A stretch of DNA of 64,000 nt from Mantis religiosa (lineage: Eukaryota > Arthropoda > Insecta > Mantodea > Mantidae). Shown in pieces: positions 13,030 to 26,136 of this stretch. The DNA lies in assembly GCA_030765055.1 (NCBI GenBank), contig JAUKNK010000148.1, positions 823,501-887,500 of the forward strand. The letters are read 5' to 3'. A program made the position numbers and the translations under genes. Each line of letters opens with the position of its first letter. The first letter of the stretch is position 1. Below the pieces are notes generated by a model. That model had not been told where the DNA came from. It did no database searches and saw only the letters and a program-made list of their open reading frames with translations.

Positions 13030-13230
13030 TATATGTTAAGTGCACAGTTAGACCCCAAGCCTACAGTTAGATACAGCACCATATACCAGCACAACCTATA
13101 ACTGTTATATGTTAAGTGCACAGTTAGACCCCAAGCCTACAGTTAGATACAGCACCATATACCAGCACAACCTATAACTGTTATATGTTAAGTGCACAAT
13201 TAGACCCCAATCCTCCAGTTAGATACAGCA
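13030..13230 (+). repeat. Short run of near-identical class B monomers
   Basis: Monomers with GTTATATGTTAAG and GCACAGTTAGACC occur at 13043 and 13119, exactly 76 bp apart, with a third near 13195 carrying CACAATTAG. All are followed by AAGCCTACAGTT or AATCCTCCAGTT. The run directly follows the 75-bp block. Confidence 0.8.
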
Positions 13231-13502
13231 CCATATGCCAGCACAACCTATAACTGTTATCCGTTAAGTGCACAAATAGACCTTAATCCTACAGTTAGAT
13301 ACAGCAGCTTATCCCAGCACAACCTATAACTGTTATCTGTTAAGTGCCCAAATAGGCCCCAATCGTACAGTTAGATACAACAGCATATCCCAGCACAACC
13401 TATATTTGTTATCTGTGTAGTGCACAAATAGACCCCAATCCTACAGTTAGATACAGCATATCCCAGCACAACCTATATTTGTTATCTGTTTAGTGCACAA
13501 AT

Positions 13503-13880
13503 AGAACCCAATCCTACAGTTAGATACAGCACCATATCCCAGCACAACCTATAGCTGTTATCTGTTAAGTGCACAAATAGACCTTAATCCTACAGTTAGA
13601 TACAGCAGCATATCCCAGCACAACCTATATTTGTTATCTGTTTAGTGCACAATTAGAACCCAATCCTACAGTTAGATACAGCACCATATCCCAGCACAAC
13701 CTATAGCTGTTATCTGTTAAGTGCACAAATAGACCTTAATCCTACAGTTAGATACAGCAGCATATCCCAGCACAACCTATATTTGTTATCTGTTTAGTGC
13801 ACAATTAGAACCCAATCCTACAGTTAGATACAGCACCATATCCCAGCACAACCTATAGCTGTTATCTGTTAAGTGCACAA
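13503..13880 (+). repeat. 152-bp dimer higher-order repeat x 2.5
   Basis: AGAACCCAATCC occurs at 13503, 13655 and 13807, and CTATAGCTGTTATC at 13549, 13701 and 13853, so the period is exactly 152 bp. Each unit pairs a class B-like monomer (TATAGCTG) with a class A monomer carrying GACCTTAATCC on its left. The copies are almost identical. Confidence 0.92.
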
Positions 13881-14591
13881 ATAGGCCCCAATCGTACAGT
13901 TAGATACAACAGCATATCCCAGCACAACCTATATTTGTTATCTGTTAAGTGCACAAATAGACCCCAATCCTACAGTTAGATACAGCAGCATATTCCAGCA
14001 CAACCTATTTTTGTTAGCTTTTTAGTGCACAAATAGACCCCAATCCTACAGTTAGATACAGCAGCATATTCCAGCACAACCTGTATTTGTTATCTGTTTA
14101 GTGCACAAATGGACCCCAATCCTACAGTTAGATATAGCACCATATCCCAGCACAACCTATATTTGTTATATGTTTAGTGCACCAATAGACGCCAATCCTA
14201 CAGTTAGATACCGCAGCATATTCCAGGACAACCTATATTTGTTATCTGTTTAGTGCACAAATAGACCCAAATCCTACAGTTAGATACAGCAGCATACCCC
14301 AGCACAACCTATATTTGTTATCTGTTAAGTGCACAATTAGACCCCAATCCTACAGTTAGATACAGCACCATATACTTGCACAACCTATATTTGTTATCTG
14401 TTTAGTGCACAAATAGACCCCAATCCTACAGTTAGATACAGCATATTCCAGCACAACCTATATTTGTTATATGTTTAGTGCACCAATAGACGCCAATCCT
14501 ACAGTTAGATACAGCAGCATATTCCAGGACAACCTATATTTGTTATCTGTTTAGTGCACAAATAGACCCCAATCCTACAGTTAGATATAGC

Positions 14592-15123
14592 ACCATATCC
14601 CAGCACAACCTATATTTGTTATATGTTTAGTGCACCAATAGACGCCAATCCTACAGTTAGATACCGCAGCATATTCCAGGACAACCTATATTTGTTATCA
14701 GTTTAGTATACAAATGGACCCCAATCCTACAGTTAGATACAGCAGCATACCCCAGCACAACCTATATTTGTTATCTGTTAAGTGCACAATTAGACCCCAA
14801 ACCTACGGTTAGATACAGCACCATACCCCAGCACAACCTAAATTTGTTATATGTTAAGTGCACAATTAGACCCCAAGCCTACGGTTAGATACAGCAGCAT
14901 TTCCCAGCACAACCTATATTTGTTTTCTGTTAAGTGCACAAATAGACCCCGATCCTACAGTTAGATACAGCACCATATACTTGCACAACCTATATTTGTT
15001 ATCTGTTTATTGCACAAATAGAACACAATCCTACAGTTAGATGCAGCAGCATATCCCAGCACAACCTATATTTGTTATCTGTTTAGTGCACAAATAGACC
15101 CCAATCCTACAGTTAGATACAGC
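14592..15123 (+). repeat. ~530-bp block duplicated at 22401-22932
   Basis: It aligns to 22401-22932 at an offset of 7809 bp. Shared rare marks are GACGCCAATCC, ATTCCAGGACAACC, GTTTAGTATACAAATGG, GCAGCATTTCCC with TGTTTTCTG, and GAACACAATCC with GATGCAGCAG. The ATTCCAGGACAACC monomer also appears near 14521, 15431, 23391 and 23541. Confidence 0.87.
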
Positions 15124-16716
15124 AGCATATTCCAGCACAACCTGTATTTGTTATCTGTTTAGTGCACAAATGGACCCCAATCCTACAGTTAGATACAGCA
15201 GCATATACCAGCACAACCTATATTAGTTATCTGTTAAGTGCACAATTAGACCCCAATCCTACGGTTAGATGCAGCACCATATCCCAGCACAACCTATATT
15301 TGTTATCTGTTTAGTGCACAAATAGACCCCAATCCTACAGTTAGATACAGCATATTCCAGCACAACCTATATTTGTTATCTGTTTAGTGCACCAATAGAC
15401 GCCAATCCTACAGTTAGATACAGCAGCATATTCCAGGACAACCTATATTTGTTATCAGTTTAGTATACAAATGGACCCCAATCCCACAGTTAGATACAGC
15501 ATTATACCCCAGCACAACCTGTATTTGTTATCTGTTTAGTGCACAAATAGACCTTAATCCTACAGTTAGATACAGCGGCATATCCTAGCAGAACCTATAA
15601 CTGTTATCTGTTAAGTGCACAAATAGACCACAATCCTACAGTTAGATACAGCGGCATATCCCAGCACAACCTATAACTGTTATCTGTTAAGTGCACAAAT
15701 AGACCCCAATCCTACAGTTAGATACAGCACCATATCCAAGCACAACCTATATTTGTTATCTGTTAAGTGCACAATTAGACCCCAAACCTACGGTTAGATA
15801 CAGCACCATATTTCAGCACAACCTAAATTTGTTATCTGTTAAGTGCACAAATAAACCCCCTAATCCTACAGATAGATACCGCACCATATACTTGTACAAC
15901 CTACTTTTGTTATCTGTTTATTGCACAAATAGAACCCAATCCTACAGTTAGATACAGCAGCATATCTAAACACAACCTATATTTGTTATCTGTTTAGTGC
16001 ACAAATAGACCCCAATCCTACAGTTAGATACAGCACCATATACAAGAACAACCTATAACTGTTATATGTTTAGTGCACAAATAGACCCCAATCCTACAAT
16101 AAGATACAGCGGCATATCCCAGCACAACCTATAACTGTTCTCTGTTAAGTGCACAAATAGACCCCAATCCTACAGTTGGATACAGTGGCATATCCCAGCA
16201 CAAACTATAACTGTTATCTGTTAAGTGCACAAATAGACCCCAATCCTACAGTTAGATAAAGCAGCATATACCAGAACAACCTATATTTGTTATCTGTTAA
16301 GTGCACAATTAGACCCCAATCCTACAGTTAGATACAGCACCATATTCCAGCACAACCTATATTTGTTATCTGTTTAGTGCACAAATAGACCCCAATCTTA
16401 CAGTTAGTTACAGCAGCATATTCCAGCACAACCTATATTTGTTATCTGTTTAGTGCACCAATAGACCCCAATCCTACAGTTAGATACAGCAGCATATTCA
16501 AGCACAACCTATATTTGTTATCTGTTTAGTGCACAAATGGACCCCAATCCTACAGTTAGATACAGCAGCATACCCCTGCACAACCTATATTTGTTATCTG
16601 TTAAGTGCACAAATCGACCCCAATCCTACAGTTATATACAGCACCATATACTAGCACAACCTATATTTGTTATCTGCTTATTGCACAAATAGAACCCAAT
16701 CCTACAGTTAGATACA

Positions 16717-17480
16717 GCACCGTATACCAGCACAACCTATATCTGTTATATGTTTAGTGCACAAATAGACCCCAATCCTACAGTTAGATACAGCACCGTA
16801 TACCAGCACAACATATAACTGTTAACTGTTAAGAGCACAAATAGACCCCAATCCTACAGTTAGATACAGCACCATATACCAGCACAACATATAACTGTTA
16901 TCTGTTAAGAGCACAAATAGACCCCAATCCTACAGTTATATACAGCACCATATACTTGCACAACCTATATTTGTTATCTGCTTATTGCACAAATAGAACC
17001 CAATCCTACAGTTAGATACAGCACCATATACCAGCACAACCTATATTTGTTATCTGTTTAGTGCACAAATAGACCCCAATCCTACAGTTAGATACAGCAC
17101 CGTATACCAGCACAACCTATATCTGTTATATGTTTAGTGCACAAATAGTCCCCAATTCGACTGTTAGATACAGCACCATATACTTGCACAACCTTTAACT
17201 GTTATCTGTTAAGTGCACAAATAGTGCCCAATCCTACAGTTAGATACAGCGGCATATCCCAGCACAACCTATAACTGTTATCTGTTAAGTGCACAAATAG
17301 ACCCCAATCCTACAGTTAGATACAGCGGCATATACCAGCACAACCTATAACTGTTGTCTGTTAAGTGCACAAATAGAACCCAAACCTACAGTTAGATACA
17401 GCACCATATACCATAGGAACCTATATTCGAAATCTGATTAGTGCACAAATAGACCCCAATCCTACAGTTAGATACAGCGG
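16717..17480 (+). repeat. Pentamer repeat, 380 bp, and entry to the 1.59-kb unit
   Basis: GCACCGTATACC followed by CTATATCTGTTATATG occurs at 16717 and 17097, 380 bp (five monomers) apart, with TTATTGCACAAATAGAACCC monomers between them. The right part leads into the CCATAGGAAC monomer that marks the next higher-order repeat. Confidence 0.75.
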
Positions 17481-20400
17481 CATATACCAGCACAACCTAT
17501 AACTGTTATCTGTTAAGTGCACAAATAGACCCCAATCCTACAGTTAGATACAGCACCACATCCCAGCACAACCTATAACTGTTATCTGTTAAGTCCACAA
17601 ATAGTACCCAATTCTACTGTTAGATAAAGCAGCCTATAGCAGCACAACCTATAACTCTTATCTGTTAAGTGCACAAATAGACCCCAAACCTACAGTTAGA
17701 TACAGCGGCATATACCAGCACAACCTATAACTGTTATCTGTTAAGTGCACAAATAGACCCCAATCCTACAGTTAGATACAGCACCATATCCCAGCACAAC
17801 CTATAACTGTTATCTGTTAAGTGCACAAATGGTACCCAATTCTACTGTTAGATAAAGCAGCATATCCCAGCACAACCAATATTTGTTATCTGTTAAGTGC
17901 ACAATTAGACCCCAATCCTACAGTTAGATATAGCACCATATCCCAGCACAACCTATAACTGTTATCTGATAAGTGCACAAATAGACCTTAATCGTACAGT
18001 TAGATACTGCACCATATACCAGCACAACCTATAACTGTTATCTGTTAAGTGCACAATTAGACCCCAATCCTACAGTTAGATACAGCACCATATCCCAGCA
18101 CAACCTATAACTGTTATCTGTTAAGTGCACAAGTAGTACCCAATTCTACTGTTAGATAAACCAGCATATACCAGCACAACCTTTATTTGTTATCTGTTTA
18201 CTCCACAATTAGACCCCAATCCTACAGTTAGATACAGCACCATATCCCAGCACAACCTATAACTGTTATCTGTTACGTGCACAAATAGACCCCAATCCAA
18301 CAGTTAGATACAGCGGCATATCCCAGCACAACCTATAACTTTTATCTGTTAAGTGCACAAATAGTCCCCAATCCTACAGTTAGATACAGCAGCATATCCC
18401 AGCAGAACCTATAACTGTTATCTGTTAAGTGCACAAATAGACCCCAATCCTACAGTTAGATAAAACACCATATCCCAGCACAACCTATATTTGTTATCTG
18501 TTTAGTGCACAAATAGACCCCAATCTTACAGTTAGATACAGCAGCATATCGCAGCACAACCTATATTTGTTATCTGTTTAGTGCACAAATAGACCCCAAT
18601 CCTACAGTTAGATACAGCATATCCCAGCACAACCCATATTTGTTATCTGTTTATTGCACAAATAGACCCCAATCCTACAGTTACATACAGCATATCTCAA
18701 CACAACCTATATTTGTTATCTGTTTAGTGCACCAATAGACCCCAATCCTACAGTTAGGTACAGCAGCATATACCAGCACAACCTATAACTGTTATATGTT
18801 AATTGCAAAATTAGACCCCAAGCCTACAGTTAGATACAGCACCATATCACAGCACAACCTATATTTGAAATCTGATTAGTGCACAAATAGACCCCAATCC
18901 TACAGTTAGATACAGCGGCATATACCAGCACAACCAATATTTGTTATCTGTTTAGTGCACAAATAGACCCCAATGCTACAGTTAGATACAGCAGCATACC
19001 CCAGCACAACCTATATTTGTTATCTGTTATGTGCACAATTCGACCCCAAGCCTACGGTTAGATACAGCACCATATCCAAATACAACCTAAATTTGTTATG
19101 TGTTAAGTGCACAATTAGAGCCCAATCCTACAGTTAGATACAGCACCGTATACCAGCACAACCTATATCTGCTATATGTTTAGTGCACAAATAGACCCCT
19201 ATCCTACAGTTAGATACAGCACCATATACCAGCACAACATATAACTGTTATCTGTTAAGTGCACAAATAGTGCCCAATCCTACAGTTAGATACAGCGGCA
19301 TATCCCAGCACAACCTATAACTGTTATCTGTTAAGTGCACAAATAGACCCCAATCCTACAGTTAGATACAGCGGCATATACCAGCACAACCTATAACTGT
19401 TGTCTGTTAAGTGCACAAATAGAACCCAAACCTACAGTTAGATACAGCACCATATACCATAGGAACCTAAATTCCAAATCTGATTAGTGCACACATAGAC
19501 CCCAATCCTACAGTTAGATACAGCGGCATATACCAGCACAACCTATAACTGTTATCTGTTAAGTGCACAAATAGACCCCAATCCTACAGTTAGATACAGC
19601 ACCATATCCCAGCACAACCTATAACTGTTATCTGATAAGTGCACAAATAGACCTTAATCGTACAGTTAGATACTGCACCATATACCAGCACAACCTATAA
19701 CTGTTATCTGTTAAGTGCACAATTAGACCCCAATCCTACAGTTAGATACAGCACCATATCCCAGCACAACCTATAACTGTTATCTGTTAAGTGCACAAAT
19801 AGTACCCAATTCTACTGTTAGATAAACCAGCATATACCAGCACAACCTATATTTGTTATCTGTTTACTCCACAATTAGACCCCAATCCTACAGTTAGATA
19901 CAGCACCATATCCCAGCACAACCTATAACTGTTATCTGTTACGTGCACAAATAGACCCCAATCCAACAGTTAGATACAGCGGCATATCCCAGCACAACCT
20001 ATAACTGTTATCTGTTAAGTGCACAAATAGTCCCCAATCCTACAGTTAGATACAGCAGCATATCCCAGCAGAACCTATAACTGTTATCTGTTAAGTGCAC
20101 AAATAGACCCCAATCTTACAGTTAGATACAGCAGCATATCGCAGCACAACCTATATTTGTTATCTGTTTAGTGCACAAATAGACCCCAATCCTACAGTTA
20201 GATACAGCATATCCCAGCACAACCCATATTTGTTATCTGTTTATTGCACAAATAGACCCCAATCCTACAGTTACATACAGCATATCTCAACACAACCTAT
20301 ATTTGTTATCTGTTTAGTGCACCAATAGACCCCAATCCTACAGTTAGGTACAGCAGCATATACCAGCACAACCTATAACTGTTATATGTTAATTGCAAAA

Positions 20401-22320
20401 TTAGACCCCAAGCCTACAGTTAGATACAGCACCATATCACAGCACAACCTATATTTGAAATCTGATTAGTGCACAAATAGACCCCAATCCTACAGTTAGA
20501 TACAGCGGCATATACCAGCACAACCAATATTTGTTATCTGTTTAGTGCACAAATAGACCCCAATGCTACAGTTAGATACAGCAGCATACCCCAGCACAAC
20601 CTATATTTGTTATCTGTTATGTGCACAATTCGACCCCAAGCCTACGGTTAGATACAGCACCATATCCAAATACAACCTAAATTTGTTATGTGTTAAGTGC
20701 ACAATTAGAGCCCAATCCTACAGTTAGATACAGCACCGTATACCAGCACAACCTATATCTGCTATATGTTTAGTGCACAAATAGACCCCTATCCTACAGT
20801 TAGATATAGCACCATATACCAGCACAACATATAACTGTTATCTGTTAAGTGCACAAATAGTGCCCAATCCTACAGTTAGATACAGCGGCATATCCCAGCA
20901 CAACCTATAACTGTTATCTGTTAAGTGCACAAATAGACCCCAATCCTACAGTTAGATACAGCGGCATATACCAGCACAACCTATAACTGTTGTCTGTTAA
21001 GTGCACAAATAGAACCCAAACCTACAGTTAGATACAGCACCATATACCATAGGAACCTAAATTCGAAATCTGATTAGTGCACACATAGACCCCAATCCTA
21101 CAGTTAGATACAGCGGCATATACCAGCACAACCTATAACTGTTATCTGTTAAGTGCACAAATAGACCCCAATCCTACAGTTAGATACAGCACCATATCCC
21201 AGCACAACCTATAACTGTTATCTGATAAGTGCACAAATAGACCTTAATCGTACAGTTAGATACTGCACCATATACCAGCACAACCTATAACTGTTATCTG
21301 TTAAGTGCACAATTAGACCCCAATCCTACAGTTAGATACAGCACCATATCCCAGCACAACCTATAACTGTTATCTGTTAAGTGCACAAATAGTACCCAAT
21401 TCTACTGTTAGATAAACCAGCATATACCAGCACAACCTATATTTGTTATCTGTTTACTCCACAATTAGACCCCAATCCTACAGTTAGATACAGCACCATA
21501 TCCCAGCACAACCTATAACTGTTATCTGTTACGTGCACAAATAGACCCCAATCCAACAGTTAGATACAGCGGCATATCCCAGCACAACCTATAACTGTTA
21601 TCTGTTAAGTGCACAAATAGTCCCCAATCCTACAGTTAGATACAGCAGCATATCCCAGCAGAACCTATAACTGTTATCTGTTAAGTGCACAAATAGACCC
21701 CAATCCTACAGTTAGATAAAACACCATATCCCAGCACAACCTATATTTGTTATCTGTTTAGTGCACAAATAGACCCCAATGCTACAGTTAGATACATAAG
21801 CATATCCTAGCACAACCTATATTTGTTATGTGTTTATTGCACAAATAGACCCCAAACCTACAGTTAGATACAGCAGCATATTCCAGCACAACCTATATTT
21901 GTTATCTTTTTAGTGCACAAATAGACCCCAATCTTACAGTTAGATACAGCAGCATATCGCAGCACAACCTATATTTGTTATCTGTTTAGTGCACAAATAG
22001 ACCCCAATCCTACAGTTAGATACAGCATATCCCAGCACAACCCATATTTGTTATCTGTTTATTGCACAAATAGACCCCAATCCTACAGTTACATACAGCA
22101 TATCTCAGCACAACCTATATTTGTTATCTGTTTAGTGCACCAATAGACCCCAATCCTACAGTTAGGAACAGCAGCATATACCAGCACAACCTATAACTGT
22201 TATATGTTAAGTGCAAAATTAGACCCCAAGCCTACAGTTAGATACAGCACCATATCACAGCACAACCTATATTTGAAATCTGATTAGTGCACAAATAGAC
22301 CCCAATCCTACAGTTAGATA
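17411..22320 (+). repeat. ~1.59-kb higher-order repeat, three copies
   Basis: Rare marks recur in the same order. CCATAGGAAC is at 17411, 19457 and 21047. CTGATAAGTGC with AATCGTACAG is at 17966, 19632 and 21222. AATCCAACAGTT is at 18294, 19960 and 21550. TTACATACAGCATATCTC is at 18681, 20271 and 22089. Copies 2 and 3 are 1590 bp apart for most marks and almost identical (for example ATTCCAAATC at 19471 against ATTCGAAATC at 21061). Copy 1 has about five extra monomers between the first two marks, and copy 3 has about three extra before the last. Confidence 0.92.
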
Positions 22321-22400
22321 CAGCGGCATATCCCAGCACAACCTATATCTGTTATCTGTTAAGTGCACAAATAGACCCCAATCCTACAGTAAGATACAGT

Positions 22401-22932
22401 GGCATATCCCAGCACAACCTATATTTGTTATATGTTTAGTGCACCAATAGACGCCAATCCTACAGTTAGATACAGCAGCATATTCCAGGACAACCTATAT
22501 TTGTTATCAGTTTAGTATACAAATGGACCCCAATCCTACAGTTAGATACAGCAGCATACCCCAGCACAACCTATATTTGTTATCTGTTAAGTGCACAATT
22601 AGACCCCAAACCTACGGTTAGATACAGCACCATACCCCAGCACAACCTAAATTTGTTATATGTTAAGTGCACAATTAGACCCCAAGCCTACGGTTAGATA
22701 CAGCAGCATTTCCCAGCACAACCTCTATTTGTTTTCTGTTAAGTGCACAAATAGACCCCAATCCTACAGTTAGATACAGTACCATATACTTGCACAACCT
22801 ATATTTGTTATCTGTTTATTGCACAAATAGAACACAATCCTACAGTTAGATGCAGCAGCATATCCCAGCACAACCTATATTTGTTATCTGTTTAGTGCAC
22901 AAATAGACCCCAATCCTACAGTTAGATACAGC
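22401..22932 (+). repeat. Second copy of the 14592-15123 block
   Basis: This is the partner of 14592-15123, in the same order and without internal indels by eye. After 22932 it repeats the GAACACAATCC-GATGCAGCAG pair once more (22819 and 22971, 152 bp apart) before entering the CCTGTATTTG run. Confidence 0.85.
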
Positions 22933-23024
22933 ACCATATACTTGCACAACCTATATTTGTTATCTGTTTATTGCACAAATAGAACACAATCCTACAGTTA
23001 GATGCAGCAGCATATCCCAGCACA

Positions 23025-23328
23025 ACCTGTATTTGTTATCTGTTTAGTGCACAAATAGACCCCAATCCTACAGTTAGATACAGCAGCATATTCCAGCACA
23101 ACCTGTATTTGTTATCTGTTTAGTGCACAAATAGACCCCAATCCTACAGTTAGATACAGCAGCATATCCCAGCACAACCTGTATTTGTTATCTGTTTAGT
23201 GCACAAATAGACCCCAATCCTACAGTTAGATACAGCAGCATATTCCAGCACAACCTGTATTTGTTATCTGTTTAGTGCACAAATAGACCCCAATCCTACA
23301 GTTAGATACAGCATATTCCAGCACAACC
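23025..23328 (+). repeat. Homogenised run of CCTGTATTTG monomers
   Basis: ACCTGTATTTG, where the usual base is A in place of G, lies at 23025, 23101, 23177 and 23253, exactly 76 bp apart. The monomers alternate between GCATATCCC and GCATATTCC junctions, so the run may be a dimer repeated twice. It is bounded on the right by a 73-bp monomer. Confidence 0.88.
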
Positions 23329-24960
23329 TATATTTGTTATCTGTTTAGTGCACCAATAGACGCCAATCCTACAGTTAGATACAGCAGCATATTCCAGGAC
23401 AACCTATATTTGTTATCAATTTAGTATACAAATGGACCCCAATCCTACAGTTAGATACAGCATTATGCCTCAGCACAACCTATATTTGTTATCTGTTAAG
23501 TGCACCAATAGACGCCAATCCTACAGTTAGATACAGCAGCATATTCCAGGACAACCTATATTTGTTATCTGTTTAGTGCACAAATGGACCCCAATCCTAC
23601 AGTTAGATACAGCAGCATACCCCAGCACAACCTATATTTGTTATCTGTTAAGTGCACAAATCGACCCCAATCCTACAGTTATATACAGCACCATATACTT
23701 GCACAACCTATATTTGTTATCTGCTTATTGCACAAATAGAACCCAATCCTACAGTTAGATACAGATGCATATCCCAGCACAACCTATATTTGTTATCTGT
23801 TTAGTGCACAAATAGACCCCAATCCTACAGTTAGATACAGCACCGTATACCAGCACAACCTATATCTGTTATATGTTTAGTGCACAAATAGTCCCCAATC
23901 ATACAGTTAGATACAGCACCATATACTTGCACAACCTATATTTGTTATCTGTTTTTTGCACAAATAGAACCCAATCCTACAGTTAGATACATCAGCAAAT
24001 CCCAGCACAACCTATAACTGTTATCCGTTAAGTGCACAAATAGACCCCAATCCTACAGTTAGATACAGCACCATATCCCAGCACAACCTATAACTGTTAT
24101 CTGTTAAGTGCACAAATAGACCCCAATCTTACAGTTAGATACAGCGGCATATATCAGCACAACCTATAACTGTTATCTGTTAAGTTCACAAATAGACCTT
24201 AATCCAACAGTTAGATACAGCAGCATATCCCAGCACAACCTATAACTGTTATCTGTTAAGTGCCCAAATAGGCTCTAATCGTACAATTAGATACAACAGC
24301 ATATCCCAGCACAACCTATATTTGTTATCTGTTTAGTGCACAAATAGACCCCAATCCTACAGTTAGATACAGCAGCATATTCCAGGACAACCTATGTTTG
24401 TTATCTTTTTAGTGCACAAATAGACCCCAATCTTACAGTTAAATACAGCAGCATATCCCAGCACAACCTATATTTGTTATCTGTTTAGTACACAAATAGA
24501 CCACAATCTTACAGTTAGTTACAGCAACATACCCCAGCACAACCTATATTTGTTATCTGTTAAGTGCACAATTAGACCCCAAGCCTACAGTTAGATACAG
24601 CACCATATCCCAGCACAACCTAAATTTGTTATCTGTTTAGTGCACAAATAGACCCCAATCCTAAAGTTAGATACAGCATATCCCAGCACAACCTATATTT
24701 GTTATCTGTTAAGTGCACAAATAAACCCCAATCCTACAGTTAGATACAGCACCATATCCTAGCACATCCTATAACTGTTATCTGTTAAGTGCACAAATAG
24801 ACCCCAATCCTACAGTTAGATACAGCGTCATATCCCAGCACAACCTATATTTGTTATCTGTTAAGTTCACAAATGGTCCCCAATCCTACAGTTAGATACA
24901 GCAGCATATTCCAGCACAACCTGTATTTGTTATCTGTTAAGTGCACAATTAGACCCCAAT

Positions 24961-25400
24961 CCTACGGTTAGATACAGCACCATATCCCAGCACAACCTAT
25001 AACTGTTATCCGTTAAGTGCAAAAATAGTCCCCAATTCTACTGTTAGATACAGCAGCATATCCCAGCACAACCTATAGTTGTTATCTGTTTAGTGCACAA
25101 TTAGACCCCAATCCTACAGTTAGATACAGCACCATATCCCAGCACAACCTATAACTGTTATCTGTTAAGTGCAAAAATAGACCCCAATCCAACAGTTAGA
25201 TACAGCGGGTTATCCCAGCACAACCTATAACTGTTATCTGTTAAGTGCACAAATAGTACCCAATTCTACTGTTAGATAAAGCAGCATATACCAGCACAAC
25301 CTATATTTGTTATCTGTTAAGTGCACAATTAGACCCCAATCCTACAGTTAGATACAGCACCATATCCCAGCACAACCTATAACTGTTATCTGTTAAGAGC
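24961..25400 (+). repeat. ~440-bp block duplicated at 29521-29960
   Basis: It aligns to 29521-29960 at an offset of 4560 bp, exactly 60 x 76, with only a few substitutions by eye, for example GCAAAAATAG against GCACAAATAG near 25173 and CGGGTTATCC against CGGCATATCC. Shared rare marks are GTTATCCGTTAAGTGCAAA and CTATAGTTGTTATC. Confidence 0.88.
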
Positions 25401-26136
25401 ACAAATAGTCCCCAATTCTACTGTTAGATACAGCACCATATACTTGCACAACCTATAACTGTTATATGTTTAGTGCACAATTAGACCCCTATCCTACAGT
25501 TAGATACAGCGGCATATACCAGCACAACCAATAACTGTTATATGTTAAGTGCACAATTAGACCCCAAGCCTACAGTTAGATACAGCATCATATACCAGCA
25601 CAACCTATAACTGTTATCTATTAAGAGTACAAATAGTCCCCAATTCTACTGTTAGATACAGCACCATATACTTGTACAACCTACTTTTGTTATCTGATTA
25701 TTGCACAAATAGAACCCAATCCTACAGTTAGATACAGCAGCATATCCCACCACAACCTATATTTGTTATCTGTTTAGTGCACAATTAGACCCCAATCCTA
25801 CAGTTAGATACAGCACCATATCCCAGCACAACCTATAACTGTTATCTGTTAAGAGCACAAATAGTCCCCAATTCTACTGTTAGATACAGCACCATATACT
25901 TGCACAACCTATAACTGTTATATGTTTAGTGCACAATTAGACCCCTATCCTACAGTTAGATACAGCGGCATATACCAGCACAACCAATAACTGTTATATG
26001 TTAAGTGCACAATTAGACCCCAAGCCTACAGTTAGATACAGCACCATATACCAGCACAACCTATAACTGTTATCTATTAAGAGCACAAATAGTCCCCAAT
26101 TCTACTGTTAGATACAGCACCATATACTTGCACAAC
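25321..26136 (+). repeat. 456-bp hexamer higher-order repeat, ~1.8 copies
   Basis: 25321-25680 aligns to 25777-26136 at exactly 456 bp (six monomers). The shared order is GTTAAGAGCAC with AATTCTACTG, TACTTGCAC, GTTATATGTTTAG with GACCCCTATCC, CAACCAATAACTG, and TCTATTAAGAG. The 96 bp between copies contain the CTTGTACAACCTAC and CATATCCCACCAC monomers. Confidence 0.9.
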
